64,000 bases of DNA from Brevibacillus panacihumi. Its GTDB lineage: Bacteria > Bacillota > Bacilli > Brevibacillales > Brevibacillaceae. Each line of letters starts with the position of its first letter. Positions within the stretch are counted from its first letter, which is position 1. A model generated the notes under the pieces. That model did no database searches. It saw only the letters and a program-made list of their open reading frames with translations, and was not told the DNA's origin. A program made the translations under genes and the position numbers. The DNA is taken from assembly GCF_003710985.1 (NCBI RefSeq), contig NZ_RHHT01000005.1, positions 47,164-111,163 of the forward strand. Reading direction: 5' to 3'. This document shows positions 8,161 through 16,420 of this stretch, piece after piece.

Positions 8161-8219
8161 TTGTTTTTTACCAAGGAATATGGTAAGATGGCCTTGTTTC
8201 GTTTTTTGGACATCTTACC
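8161..8219 (+). promoter_or_regulatory. folE promoter overlapped by a 9-bp inverted repeat
   Basis: TTGTTT (8161-8166), 17 nt, TGG-TAAGAT (8181-8189) is an extended -10 promoter. GGTAAGATG (8182-8190), overlapping the -10, is perfectly repeated in inverted form as CATCTTACC (8211-8219). The left arm should lie upstream of the transcription start (about 8196), so the repeat is more likely a DNA operator than an RNA hairpin. Confidence 0.5.
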
Positions 8220-8294
8220 CAACAAAAGAAAAGTCATAGGTTCGTACGGATAGATAGAATCGTGCAAATAGAACCAAAAGCTAGGAGGTACAGG

Positions 8295-8858
8295 ATGAAC
8301 GTTGATATGGAGAAAATTCAACAGGCCGTCCGTATGATTTTGGAGGCCGTAGGAGATAACCCGGATCGGGAAGGGCTGCTGGACACGCCGAAACGCGTGG
8401 CAAAAATGTACGCGGAAGTATTTGAAGGCATGCACATCAATGAAGAAGTCTACTTCGAGACCGTATTCAGCGAAGAGCATGAGGAAATGGTCATGGTCAA
8501 GGACATCCCGTTCTATTCCATGTGCGAGCATCACCTCGTTCCATTCTTTGGCAAGGCGCATGTGGCATATATTCCACGAGGAGGCCGTGTCGTCGGCTTG
8601 AGCAAATTGGCCCGTGCCGTAGATGTCGTCGCCAAACGACCACAGCTCCAGGAGCGGATCACGTCAACCGTTGCCGATTCGATGATGCGCAAGCTGGATC
8701 CGCATGGGGTAGTTGTTGTCATCGAGGCGGAGCATATGTGCATGACGATGCGCGGGATCAAAAAGCCCGGCTCCAAAACGATCACTTCGGCTGTTCGTGG
8801 AATCTTTGAAAAAGATGCGGCTGCCAGAGCAGAAGTATTCAGCCTGATGCGTGTATAA
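8295..8858 (+). CDS. folE: GTP cyclohydrolase I (type IA)
   Basis: FolE converts GTP to 7,8-dihydroneopterin triphosphate, the first step of folate synthesis. The 187-residue protein shows [19 protein letters not shown] near the N-terminus, the zinc and active-site segment [20 protein letters not shown] (about 74-93) and [11 protein letters not shown] near the C-terminus with the third zinc cysteine. ATG 8295 follows CTAGGAGGT, and B. subtilis MtrA is 190 aa. In B. subtilis it is cotranscribed with mtrB; here a terminator follows at once and mtrB lies 3.4 kb downstream. A promoter with an unusual inverted repeat lies 100 nt upstream. Confidence 0.97.
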   Translation: MNVDMEKIQQAVRMILEAVGDNPDREGLLDTPKRVAKMYAEVFEGMHINEEVYFETVFSEEHEEMVMVKDIPFYSMCEHHLVPFFGKAHVAYIPRGGRVVGLSKLARAVDVVAKRPQLQERITSTVADSMMRKLDPHGVVVVIEAEHMCMTMRGIKKPGSKTITSAVRGIFEKDAAARAEVFSLMRV

Positions 8859-8877
8859 TAAATGACAAGAATACCAG

Positions 8878-8906
8878 ACACTCCTCATTTCGGGGAGTGT
8901 TTTTTA
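8878..8906 (+). terminator. Intrinsic terminator after folE
   Basis: ACACTCC (8878-8884) pairs with GGAGTGT (8894-8900), followed by six Ts. It separates folE from the secreted-protein gene. Confidence 0.85.
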
Positions 8907-8989
8907 TATTCTGGAAAATTTGGATTCTTTTCTTTGTTATGGTAAAATCAGGAATATGTGCTTGGATTAGAAAGAAAGGAGAGATGCAC

Positions 8990-10492
8990 ATGAAACGGGT
9001 ACATCATTCATGGATCAAATGGGTCTGCACCGGGATTCTGCTTGCTGCTCCCCTTGCTCCTGTGTCAGTCGCACAAGCCAGCAGTCCCAAAGCCATGGAG
9101 AAGGAAGCTTTGGAACAGATAAAGCAGCTGCCCCCCAAAGCGAAGCGGATTGTAGAAGAGACGGCGGAATTCTTTTTCAGAAGTCAGCACAAGCTTGACG
9201 TTCAAATTCAAAAAAAGGGAGAGGACGCTTGGGATGTGCAATTGAGCCAGCATCCTGAGGAGATCGGACAAAAGCATCAACCGGGTTCGGTTGCATTGCG
9301 CCTTTCCAAAGGAGGAAAGCTGGAGCGGCTTGACGCTTTCTGGGATGCAAAGGAGAATAAGGGCTCGATTAGCCAGTGGACTGCTGTCAATGAGGCCGAA
9401 GGGTTCGTCAATCAGGTTCTCGGCAGCGATCTCAGGGCTGGGCTGCAGCCCTCCAGGATAGGGATCGATTGGTTTGCGATACCGCTCTATCCCGTCGTCA
9501 ATAACATCACGGTCCAAAAAGAGGCAGCATCTGTCATCGTCGATGCAGCCGGAAATCTCCGCTCTTTCCAAACCAAAGAGATCGAGCTGCGAGAAGCTAT
9601 GCTCCCGTCCCGCTCTGGCGTCATCGACAGCAAAGATGCCAAACGAGCGTTTGCAGATCTGCTTTCCGTAGAGCTGGTGTACGATGACGAACGGGGCAAG
9701 TTCGGCTACCAATCGTCGCCATTCAGCCGAATCGACGCCAAGACAGGCCAGAAGCTAACTGTTCCTTACGAAACGGTTGATGAAGAGTGGGCATTGGATC
9801 AAGACAAGAAGCCGGCACCTATGAGCATTGATAAGGCGAAAGCAATTGCCAGCTCATATGCAGGCTTGGATGCTGGCAAGCTGAATGTTCGTACCTCTCG
9901 TCAAAAACATCCGGATGAAGATGCCAAAACGATTTTTACCGTAACGGATGGAAATCGAATACTGATTCTTGAAACGGATGAGAATACGGGGACCCTGCTT
10001 ACCATCCACATGGAGGATGCGGAAAAGACCACCGCTTCCAATGGCAAAAATGCGGATGAAGCAAAGCAAAAAGCACGCCATTTCATAGAATCGTATGCGA
10101 GCCTGGAAAAAGGGGATTACGTATTGAGAGAGAAGCGCTACGCGGATGGGGAAGCTGCGAGCGATTACCAGTTCGAATTGTACCCGATGCATGGCGACGT
10201 ACGGGCAGCGAAGCCGATCTTGACACTGTCTTTCGATCGAGGCCAAAACACGCTTTCCGCCATGACCACTCGTTCGTTCCAACGGTATTCAGCAGCGACT
10301 CCTGCCGTGATTAACGTGGATCAGGCGAAGAGGGCCTGGCTGGACGCCATTTCTCTGGAGCTGCAGTATGTCTACCTGAATGCCAGCACGATGAAAGACG
10401 AGCAGGCAAAGCTGGCGTACGTTCCCTCTTTCTCTGCCGAGAGCCGTTTCCTGAATGCGGCGACGGGGCAGCTGGAGAAGGCGGCAGATTGA
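8990..10492 (+). CDS. Secreted protein with YcdB/YcdC-like (PepSY-type) repeats
   Basis: A 500-residue exported protein of unknown function. Residues 1-27 form a Sec signal peptide: basic MKRVHHSWIKW, a hydrophobic core, and a likely cut after VAQA. The mature part alternates helical segments (DSKDAKRAFADLLS, IDKAKAIASSYAG, VDQAKRAWLDAIS) with strands ending in IDAKTGQ- or LNAATGQ-type turns. This resembles the repeats of YcdB/YcdC and PepSY-like proteins found outside the membrane in Bacillales. No catalytic motif is visible. ATG 8990 is chosen over ATG 8984 because AAAGGAGAG is better spaced. It stands alone between two terminators. Confidence 0.6.
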   Translation: MKRVHHSWIKWVCTGILLAAPLAPVSVAQASSPKAMEKEALEQIKQLPPKAKRIVEETAEFFFRSQHKLDVQIQKKGEDAWDVQLSQHPEEIGQKHQPGSVALRLSKGGKLERLDAFWDAKENKGSISQWTAVNEAEGFVNQVLGSDLRAGLQPSRIGIDWFAIPLYPVVNNITVQKEAASVIVDAAGNLRSFQTKEIELREAMLPSRSGVIDSKDAKRAFADLLSVELVYDDERGKFGYQSSPFSRIDAKTGQKLTVPYETVDEEWALDQDKKPAPMSIDKAKAIASSYAGLDAGKLNVRTSRQKHPDEDAKTIFTVTDGNRILILETDENTGTLLTIHMEDAEKTTASNGKNADEAKQKARHFIESYASLEKGDYVLREKRYADGEAASDYQFELYPMHGDVRAAKPILTLSFDRGQNTLSAMTTRSFQRYSAATPAVINVDQAKRAWLDAISLELQYVYLNASTMKDEQAKLAYVPSFSAESRFLNAATGQLEKAAD

Positions 10493-10504
10493 GAGAACGG
10501 ATAA

Positions 10505-10534
10505 GAGACCATCCCAGAGTTTAGGGATGGTCTC
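10505..10534. terminator. Hairpin between convergent genes
   Basis: GAGACCATCCC (10505-10515) and GGGATGGTCTC (10524-10534) form a perfect 11-bp stem with an 8-nt loop. The T-run afterwards is weak (GTGTTTAT), so termination is likely but not ideal. Confidence 0.6.
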
Positions 10535-10571
10535 GTGTTTATCTGCCTCAAGATGGCTCATCATATGGTTA

Positions 10572-11075
10572 TTAAGCTGATTCAAAGAGGATTGGTTCTT
10601 CGTATACCCATCCTTTTATGTACTCATAATGGATTGGGAAGGATAAGGTTTCTCCGCTATCTCGAGAGAATGTGAAACTGCCTTGCTGTAAATCTTCGTC
10701 CAGCAGGATGATTGGAATATAATCGCCTATTTGTGAGTGTTTTCTCATTATGCTTGCTTGGACTCCGATAAAGGATTCAATAAACCCCCCATTGTAGTAG
10801 TTTTCCATGTCCTCTATGAATGCTGTTCTATCGGTATACTCAATATAAACCCATTTTTTTCCGTCCCCATCAGTAAAATAAGTCCGATCTTTTACTGATT
10901 GTGAAGACTTTATTGACTCAATATCTGTTTCGATTCCCAAAACTTGAAGGGTCCTTTGGATACTTACTTCGACAATCATGTCTGAGTCATTCTCACGAAG
11001 CTGAATCGTGAAGAAAAAGCTTGCGCAAGCAACAAGCAGCGCAAGGCTAGACACAACAAACCATTTCTTTTTCAA
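10572..11075 (-). CDS. Hypothetical membrane-anchored protein
   Basis: A minus-strand gene for 167 residues with no family I recognise. The N-terminus is basic (KKKW) followed by one hydrophobic helix (about residues 5-24), then an acidic extracytoplasmic domain containing FTDGDGKKWVYIEYTD and GDYIPIILLDEDLQQGSF. I chose the TTG at 11075 because AAGGAGG lies 8 nt before it; longer frames lack a ribosome binding site. Its bases are visibly more AT-rich than neighbouring genes and it is one of few minus-strand genes, so it may be an acquisition. It converges on the secreted-protein gene. Confidence 0.6.
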   Translation of the reverse strand: MKKKWFVVSSLALLVACASFFFTIQLRENDSDMIVEVSIQRTLQVLGIETDIESIKSSQSVKDRTYFTDGDGKKWVYIEYTDRTAFIEDMENYYNGGFIESFIGVQASIMRKHSQIGDYIPIILLDEDLQQGSFTFSRDSGETLSFPIHYEYIKGWVYEEPILFESA

Positions 11076-11273
11076 AGTTGCTTCCTCCTTTCCTTGTTCC
11101 ATCTGTAAATTTTTGGATACCACTCACATTCTAGCAAATGGACAGGAACATGGATTACAAAATGGTTACAATATAGGAAAGAGTTCCGTAGTCCCAGGTG
11201 CAACTTGAATTTCGTATTCGTACAAATCTTTCAATAGGATGAAAAAAATATGGAAGATATTCGCTTTTCTCTC

Positions 11274-11303
11274 TTGCAACATTGAGCGCCTGTATTGTAT
11301 AAT
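11274..11303 (+). promoter_or_regulatory. Sigma-A promoter for tRNA-Pro
   Basis: TTGCAA (11274-11279), an 18-nt spacer, and TATAAT (11298-11303) lie 40 nt before the tRNA. Confidence 0.65.
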
Positions 11304-11343
11304 CAAATACGTAATTACTTGATCTGAACGATCAGACCAACGT

Positions 11344-11420
11344 CGGGATGTGGCGCAGCCCGGTAGCGCGCACCCTTGGGGTGGGTGAGGTCCAGGGTTC
11401 GAATCCCTGCATTCCGACCA
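11344..11420 (+). tRNA. tRNA-Pro, anticodon GGG
   Basis: The cloverleaf is complete. Acceptor CGGGATG (11344-11350) pairs with CATTCCG with one G-T pair, and D-stem GCGC/GCGC is intact. Anticodon stem CACCC/GGGTG encloses loop TTGGGGT with anticodon GGG at 11378-11380, and the T-arm is CAGGG-TTCGAAT-CCCTG. The 3' CCA is encoded (11418-11420). Anticodon GGG reads CCC and CCU. A promoter precedes it and a terminator follows, so it is a single-gene unit. Confidence 0.96.
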
Positions 11421-11434
11421 TTGTATAACCGATG

Positions 11435-11467
11435 AAGAAGCCCGAAGATCCGGGCTTCTTTTTTTTT
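11435..11467 (+). terminator. Intrinsic terminator after tRNA-Pro
   Basis: AAGAAGCCCG (11435-11444) pairs with CGGGCTTCTT (11451-11460) and runs into a T-tract. Confidence 0.9.
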
Positions 11468-11556
11468 GGCCACTTTTTCCAATTCCCCTCTTGGATTCCC
11501 TCGCAATCTTTTCTATAATAGAGGGATGATAGAGGTAGGAAAGGTTGTTTGAGGTC

Positions 11557-12225
11557 ATGAAGATACCCGCATCGGCGCAAGCAATGTACTATCAACTCCA
11601 AAATCTTGATACGGCCGCCGCTCAGAATTCCTATACTTCGGAAGATGCGCTTTTTGCTGATCTGTTGCAGGCTCAGGTGGATGCAGGCCAGCGCGTGATC
11701 CGCGCAGAAGAGATCGTATCCAAACTCGATGGCGCATCTGACTGGAGCTTCATGCACGAAGCTTCCGCAGCCGGGCCGTATAGCGGAACGCCTGTTGGGG
11801 CAGACCAGGTCAGCAATGTTTCGATACAGTCCATCCTGGATAAAATCAAAAAGACAGCTCGTTCCCATGGGGTAGACGAAGATTTGGTTCGCGAAGTGGT
11901 TCGTGCGGAGTCCAATTTTAATCCCTATGCGGTCTCGGGTGCAGGAGCGAAAGGATTGATGCAATTAATGGACAGGACCGCCCAGGCGATGCATGTCCGT
12001 AATGTGTACGATCCGGAGGAGAACCTCGCAGGGGGAACCAAATACCTCAAAAACCTGCTGGAGCGGTTCGATGGCAATATCGGAGTGGCCTTGGCTGCAT
12101 ACAACGCTGGTCCTACCCGCGTTAGCAGGCTCGGCATCACTACGGACGAAGAGCTGAAGGAGAAATACGCGTTGCTTCCTCAAGAGACGCAGCGCTATGT
12201 AGAGAAAATCTTGAGCCGCTTGTAG
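11557..12225 (+). CDS. Lytic transglycosylase, SLT domain
   Basis: A peptidoglycan lytic transglycosylase of 222 residues, cleaving MurNAc-GlcNAc bonds. The SLT domain occupies about residues 105-222. The catalytic glutamate is in [20 protein letters not shown], and the family motifs [15 protein letters not shown] and ALAAYNAGP follow. The N-terminal 100 residues are low-complexity and polar, with no clear signal peptide, so export is unexplained from sequence. ATG 11557 is used; the in-frame TTG at 11545 is an alternative with a too-close AGGAAAGG. It precedes mtrB by 28 nt and may be cotranscribed with it. Confidence 0.88.
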   Translation: MKIPASAQAMYYQLQNLDTAAAQNSYTSEDALFADLLQAQVDAGQRVIRAEEIVSKLDGASDWSFMHEASAAGPYSGTPVGADQVSNVSIQSILDKIKKTARSHGVDEDLVREVVRAESNFNPYAVSGAGAKGLMQLMDRTAQAMHVRNVYDPEENLAGGTKYLKNLLERFDGNIGVALAAYNAGPTRVSRLGITTDEELKEKYALLPQETQRYVEKILSRL

Positions 12226-12253
12226 ATCAGCTAGCCGAGAAGGAGGACAGAAG

Positions 12254-12484
12254 ATGAGCCAGACACCCAACTTTCAACAAGATTACGTCATCGTGAAGGC
12301 GAAGGAAAATGGTGTACACGTAATCGGACTTACTCGCGGCTCCGATACGCGTTTTCACCATACCGAAAAGCTGGACAAGGGTGAGGTTATGATTTTGCAG
12401 TTTACCGAGCATACCTCCGCGATCAAGGTGAGAGGGAGCGCGTTTATTTATTCCAAGCACGGAACCATCGACACGACTGAATAG
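12254..12484 (+). CDS. mtrB: trp RNA-binding attenuation protein (TRAP)
   Basis: TRAP assembles as an 11-subunit ring that, when loaded with tryptophan, wraps GAG/UAG repeats in the trp leader and causes termination. The 76-residue protein is collinear with B. subtilis MtrB (75): [22 protein letters not shown] and TSAIKVRG are conserved. The residues that contact RNA (B. subtilis Lys37, Lys56, Arg58) are present as Lys39, Lys58 and Arg60. ATG 12254 follows GAAGGAGG. A terminator follows. Its target lies 10 kb downstream at 22138-22241. Unlike in B. subtilis it is separated from folE. Confidence 0.96.
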   Translation: MSQTPNFQQDYVIVKAKENGVHVIGLTRGSDTRFHHTEKLDKGEVMILQFTEHTSAIKVRGSAFIYSKHGTIDTTE

Positions 12485-12496
12485 AGGAAGAATGGG

Positions 12497-12521
12497 AAAG
12501 CAGGCATAGCCTGCTTTTTTT
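12497..12521 (+). terminator. Intrinsic terminator after mtrB
   Basis: AAAGCAGGC (12497-12505) pairs with GCCTGCTTT (12509-12517) around a three-base loop and continues into Ts. Confidence 0.9.
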
Positions 12522-12554
12522 GTTTGTACAATGGTGAGAGAGGAGGGATGTCGG

Positions 12555-13070
12555 ATGCCAAGAAGACTATTTCTGGCGATCGCTGTATCTTCATTGCTTG
12601 CCTTGGTACTATCTTTGATTCCGATCGATCGGTGGAAACAGGCTGATATGGCTACTTTCCAGCCTTCTTCCCCGATCCGGCTAACCGAGCAAAATACGCT
12701 CGATTTGTTTACAACGGTTACAACACATTATAATATTAAGCGTATCAAATGGGATCATGCCTCGATTTACGTCGATCTCGTCGTAAAACCGGAACAGCAT
12801 GTGGAGCTTCCGTTCGTATATCAAGATTTTTACAACGTAACGAATCAAATGTTTACATTTACTTGGAATGTGAACCAGGTTTATTTTCGCTTGCTCGAAG
12901 ATCGGGATTATTTGAGAGGAAACCGCCTGTTGGTTGCGATTCAGTCGGATCGGCAGACGCACTCCCGGCATGCCAGGAATTTGAAAGGGACGGATGAGAT
13001 AGCGGGTTTCGTAAAAGAAACCTTTTCTGTGCGTATTGACCCTTATTTTTACGAGAGAATTAGTCCCTGA
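12555..13070 (+). CDS. Hypothetical membrane-anchored protein
   Basis: A 171-residue protein with a single N-terminal hydrophobic helix (about residues 6-23) that looks like an uncleaved signal anchor, then a domain of mixed charge. I do not recognise a family. Features include LTEQNTLDLFTTVTTHYNIK and a stretch rich in aromatic residues and asparagine (YQDFYNVTNQMFTFTWN). ATG 12555 is in frame behind GAGGAGGG; the ATG at 12548 is in another frame. It lies between the mtrB terminator and the menaquinone cluster. A TGATATGAT extended -10 for the next operon begins just after its stop (13082-13090). Confidence 0.6.
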   Translation: MPRRLFLAIAVSSLLALVLSLIPIDRWKQADMATFQPSSPIRLTEQNTLDLFTTVTTHYNIKRIKWDHASIYVDLVVKPEQHVELPFVYQDFYNVTNQMFTFTWNVNQVYFRLLEDRDYLRGNRLLVAIQSDRQTHSRHARNLKGTDEIAGFVKETFSVRIDPYFYERISP

Positions 13071-13185
13071 GGAACGAAGTGTGATATGATGGTAAGGACG
13101 GCCTTTTGACCGGGCAGCTTGAAAAATGGACGTGTACGAACAAGCGAAAGACATCAGGTTGTGTACAGCTAGTGGAGGAGGACGC

Positions 13186-14022
13186 ATGAGCAGAGAACAA
13201 ACTCCAACTGTAGAAGAAGTTCGCAACATTATCGAACAAATCTACAAGCGAACCACCCAATCCTATGTAGAGAAATACGTGGATGTTCCCGCGCTTTCGG
13301 AGAGCAGACTCTCCTTGTTGTTTCATTTTCTTTTGGAACAGGGCATGAACAAGGAACGCGCCACCATACTCTGCACAGCGACTGGGCTCGTCCAACTGGG
13401 ATTGGACATGCATGAACTTGTGACCAACACCTATGAAAAGACGGAAGCGGCAGAACGTAATCGACAATTAACGGTGCTGGCCGGAGATTATTACAGCAGC
13501 CGTTACTATCAATTGTTGGCCGAGGCAGGAGAGATAAAGGCGGTCGAAGTATTGTCTGGCGCTGTCCAGCGCGTGAACGAAGCCAAAATGAGGCTGTATA
13601 TCGCAGGCAAAGACGGCAGGCTTTTCTCCGATGAAGAGTACTGGGAATTGCGCAATATGATCGATACGGGCCTTTATGTTGCGATTGTGCAGGAGTACGC
13701 TACACGAGAGGATACCCGGCAATTCTGGATTGATCTCTTTCGGGATACGGCTACGGTGGAGAGTGTCATCGGAGAGTGGGAGCATTTGAAGTGGCAGCAG
13801 CAACCACCTTTTGGCTTCTCCAGGCTGCTGTTGCAAAAACCAGGGGCTACGATCACGCAGGTTTTGTACAGCATTGAAACAAAAGCATTGGATATGATCG
13901 GCATGTGTGAACAGATGGCCCGGAATCTCCATCCCGTGGAAACGCGTAACATGCTGGCAGCCATTACGGCTCGTTATGCACATCGGGTGAACCGATTGAA
14001 ACGGGTCATTGAGGAGTTGTAA
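13186..14022 (+). CDS. hepS: Heptaprenyl diphosphate synthase component I
   Basis: HepS is the small, non-catalytic subunit that pairs with HepT to make the C35 isoprenoid tail of menaquinone. The 278-residue product has the recognisable LAGDYYSSRYYQLLAE segment (about 100-115), followed by a mostly helical region, and no aspartate-rich motif, as expected. ATG 13186 follows GTGGAGGAGGA; upstream in-frame codons have no ribosome binding site. menG begins 18 nt after the stop. It heads the cluster hepS-menG-ubiA-ubiX-hepT. Confidence 0.88.
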   Translation: MSREQTPTVEEVRNIIEQIYKRTTQSYVEKYVDVPALSESRLSLLFHFLLEQGMNKERATILCTATGLVQLGLDMHELVTNTYEKTEAAERNRQLTVLAGDYYSSRYYQLLAEAGEIKAVEVLSGAVQRVNEAKMRLYIAGKDGRLFSDEEYWELRNMIDTGLYVAIVQEYATREDTRQFWIDLFRDTATVESVIGEWEHLKWQQQPPFGFSRLLLQKPGATITQVLYSIETKALDMIGMCEQMARNLHPVETRNMLAAITARYAHRVNRLKRVIEEL

Positions 14023-14040
14023 GCTTTGGAGCAGACACAC

Positions 14041-14751
14041 ATGAAAGATAAGGCGCAGTTTGTTCACTCCGTCTTTGAAAGCATTGCGGACGATTACGAC
14101 AAAATGAACAACGTCATCAGTTTCGGCAGCCATGTAGCCTGGCGAAACTATACCATGAAGCAAATGAATATTCAGCCTGGTCAAACAGCTTTGGATGTTG
14201 CTTGCGGCACATGCGACTGGACCATTGCGCTGGCACAGGCAGTAGGTCCGACAGGCCGGGTAGTGGGCCTGGACTTTAGCCAGAACATGCTGGATGTCGG
14301 AGCTTACAAGGTGTCAAAACACAAGCAGGACCAGGTCGTTTCGCTCGTAAATGCCGATGCGATGAATCTGCCTTACGAGGATAATACCTTTGACTTTGTG
14401 ACGATTGGCTTTGCCCTTCGCAATGTGCCTGATGTGCAGACAGTGCTGAAGGAAATGACCAGAGTGGTCAAGCCAGGAGGGAAAGTGGTTTCACTCGAAG
14501 TTTCCAAACCTCCTTTCAAGCCCTATCGCCAGCTGTTCTACCTTTATTTTTACCACATATTGCCATTCGTCGCCAAATTGACTGTAAACAAGTACGAGCA
14601 GTACGCTTGGCTGCCGCAATCATTGACGAATTTTCCGGACAGTCGCGAACTGGCGGGAATGTTCCAAAAGGCAGGGCTCGACCCTGTTCAAATCAAGCTG
14701 TTCATGGGAGGCGTAGCAGCCTTGCATATGGGGACAAAACCAACACCTTGA
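14041..14751 (+). CDS. menG: Demethylmenaquinone methyltransferase
   Basis: MenG (UbiE) methylates demethylmenaquinone with S-adenosylmethionine, the last menaquinone step. The Rossmann SAM site is clear: LDVACGTCDWT (about 50-60), GLDFSQNML, NADAMNLPYEDNTFD, and FALRNVPD. The product is 236 residues. ATG 14041 aligns with family N-termini (MKDKAQFVHSVFE); TTG 14026 is an alternative start five codons earlier. Together with ubiA, ubiX, hepS and hepT it forms a quinone cluster; the B. subtilis version contains only hepS-menG-hepT. Confidence 0.94.
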   Translation: MKDKAQFVHSVFESIADDYDKMNNVISFGSHVAWRNYTMKQMNIQPGQTALDVACGTCDWTIALAQAVGPTGRVVGLDFSQNMLDVGAYKVSKHKQDQVVSLVNADAMNLPYEDNTFDFVTIGFALRNVPDVQTVLKEMTRVVKPGGKVVSLEVSKPPFKPYRQLFYLYFYHILPFVAKLTVNKYEQYAWLPQSLTNFPDSRELAGMFQKAGLDPVQIKLFMGGVAALHMGTKPTP

Positions 14752-14828
14752 CCAAAGGGGATTTTGCCTGTCATGCAGCCAAGGCTCGGTATAGCCAAGT
14801 TTTCTAATGGGAATAGGAAGTGTATCGC

Positions 14829-15698
14829 ATGGCTCTTCGCAAGTTGAAAATCATATTGGAAATGATAAAATTTGAACACTCGATCTTTGCATTGCCCTTC
14901 GCGTTTATGGGAGCGGTACTGGGCAGCATTGTAGTAGAAGGCACCTGGCCTACCTGGATGGAGATTTTTTGGGTGACGGTAGCCATGGTAGGGGCCCGCA
15001 GCGCAGCGATGTCGCTCAACCGGTTGATTGACCGTTTCATCGATGCCAAAAATCCGCGTACGGAGACACGTGCGATTCCAGCCGGATTGATTTCTGTGAT
15101 AGAAGTTCTTGTCTTTATCGTCGTTTCTTTCCTGGTGTTGTTTATCGCAGCATTCCAGTTAAACGATTTGGCAGTGAAGCTTCTGCCATTGGCGGTATTT
15201 GTTCTCGTGCTGTACTCTTATACGAAGCGCTTTACCTGGCTTTGTCACTTTGTTCTCGGGGTCGCCATCGGCTTCGGTCCGTTGGGCGGCTGGGTGGCTA
15301 CGACTGGTCAGGTTGATATAACAGGACTCTTGCTGTTTGCTTCCGTCATGTTCTGGACGGCTGGCTTTGATATTATCTACGCTTGCCAGGATGCGGATTT
15401 CGACCGCAAAGAAGGCTTGTACTCCATGCCTAGCCGCTTCGGGGTTGCCAATGCGCTGCTCGTGGCGAGAATGTGCCATGTCCTTACATTTGTCGGGCTG
15501 GTTTCACTTTATGCCATGGCGGATCTGTCGTTCTGGTTCCTGATTGGGGTGCTGATTTCCGGAGCGATTCTGATCTATGAGCACAGCTTGGTCAAGCCTA
15601 CAGACCTCTCGAAAGTGGATGTTGCATTCTTCAATATGAATGGGATTTTGAGTGTTGTCATGTTTGTTTTTACCATGATTGATTTGGTGATCACATGA
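14829..15698 (+). CDS. ubiA: UbiA-family polyprenyltransferase (likely menaquinone pathway)
   Basis: This 289-residue membrane protein belongs to the UbiA prenyltransferase superfamily, which attaches polyprenyl tails to aromatic acids. Both aspartate-rich loops are visible: NRLIDRFIDAKNPRT (about residues 58-72) and YACQDADFDRKEGLYS (about 180-195), between eight or so hydrophobic helices. In the futalosine menaquinone route a UbiA-like enzyme (MqnP) prenylates dihydroxynaphthoate, and a UbiX/UbiD-type pair removes the carboxylate. The adjacent ubiX and surrounding hep/men genes favour that role, but substrate cannot be read from sequence. ATG 14829 is preferred to GTG 14820 because of GGAAG spacing. 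Confidence 0.85.
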   Translation: MALRKLKIILEMIKFEHSIFALPFAFMGAVLGSIVVEGTWPTWMEIFWVTVAMVGARSAAMSLNRLIDRFIDAKNPRTETRAIPAGLISVIEVLVFIVVSFLVLFIAAFQLNDLAVKLLPLAVFVLVLYSYTKRFTWLCHFVLGVAIGFGPLGGWVATTGQVDITGLLLFASVMFWTAGFDIIYACQDADFDRKEGLYSMPSRFGVANALLVARMCHVLTFVGLVSLYAMADLSFWFLIGVLISGAILIYEHSLVKPTDLSKVDVAFFNMNGILSVVMFVFTMIDLVIT

Positions 15699-16291
15699 CT
15701 CAACAAAAATGGGCTGTCGGAATTACAGGAGCAAGCGGCGCCATCTACGGCGTTCGTCTGGTTCAGGAGCTGCTGAGGGCAGGACATCTCGTTCATTTGA
15801 TGATCACGGAAGCAGGCTGGCAGGTTTTTCGCGACGAATTGGACTGGGATACGCAGGATCGGGAGGCCCTGCTGCAGGAAAAGCTGCAGCAGGATTTTCC
15901 CGGTGTGCTTCAGTACTGGGGATTGCGTGATTTTCGATGTCCTGCCGCGAGCGGTTCCTACCGCTGTGACGGGATGATCGTGGTTCCCTGCTCGATGGGG
16001 ACGGTATCTGGATTGGCACAAGGCGCCTCCGGCAATTTGCTGGAACGGGTCGCTGACGTGATGTTGAAGGAAGGGCGCCGACTTGTCATCGTGCCCCGCG
16101 AGACGCCGCTCAATGCCATTCACCTGGAGAATATGCTCAAGCTTTCTCGTCTGGGGGTAAAAATACTTCCAGCGATGCCCGGATATTATCAGAAGCCGCA
16201 AACGATGGATGATCTGATCAACTTTGTTGTGGGCAAAGCTTTGGATGCGCTGGATGTTCCCCATGCGCTGTTTCGCCGCTGGGGAGAGTAG
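15695..16291 (+). CDS. ubiX: UbiX-type flavin prenyltransferase
   Basis: UbiX makes prenylated FMN, the cofactor of UbiD-type decarboxylases. The 198 residues show GITGASGAIYGVRLVQ (9-24), the VVPCSMGTVSGLAQGASGNLLERVADV segment (in two parts around 95-120), VPRETPLNAIHLENM, and MPGYYQKPQTMDDLINFVVGK. The ATG overlaps the ubiA stop (ATGA), so the two are translationally coupled. Its normal family ending (VPHALFRRWGE) is complete at the TAG at 16289-16291. The reading frame then stays open for another 39 codons, described separately. Confidence 0.93.
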   Translation: MTQQKWAVGITGASGAIYGVRLVQELLRAGHLVHLMITEAGWQVFRDELDWDTQDREALLQEKLQQDFPGVLQYWGLRDFRCPAASGSYRCDGMIVVPCSMGTVSGLAQGASGNLLERVADVMLKEGRRLVIVPRETPLNAIHLENMLKLSRLGVKILPAMPGYYQKPQTMDDLINFVVGKALDALDVPHALFRRWGE

Positions 16292-16411
16292 GTCCGAAGC
16301 TTCTATACCAAGGAATACGCGCCACAGGGCATCCCCGTTACAGGGGAGCAGGACTTTCTAGAGAGCGGGACTCTGCAGGCGACACCGATCAATACTACGT
16401 CGATGAAATAG
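16292..16411 (+). other. Open, protein-like frame after the ubiX stop, no start codon
   Basis: Directly after the ubiX TAG, the same frame continues for 39 sense codons with plausible protein character (SFYTKEYAPQGIPVTGEQDF, then LESGTLQATPINTTSMK) to a stop at 16409-16411. It has no start codon before a late ATG near its end and no ribosome binding site of its own. It could be the remnant of a lost gene, a stop-codon read-through extension of UbiX, or chance. No homologue recognised. Confidence 0.3.
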
Positions 16412-16420
16412 GTGGGACGG

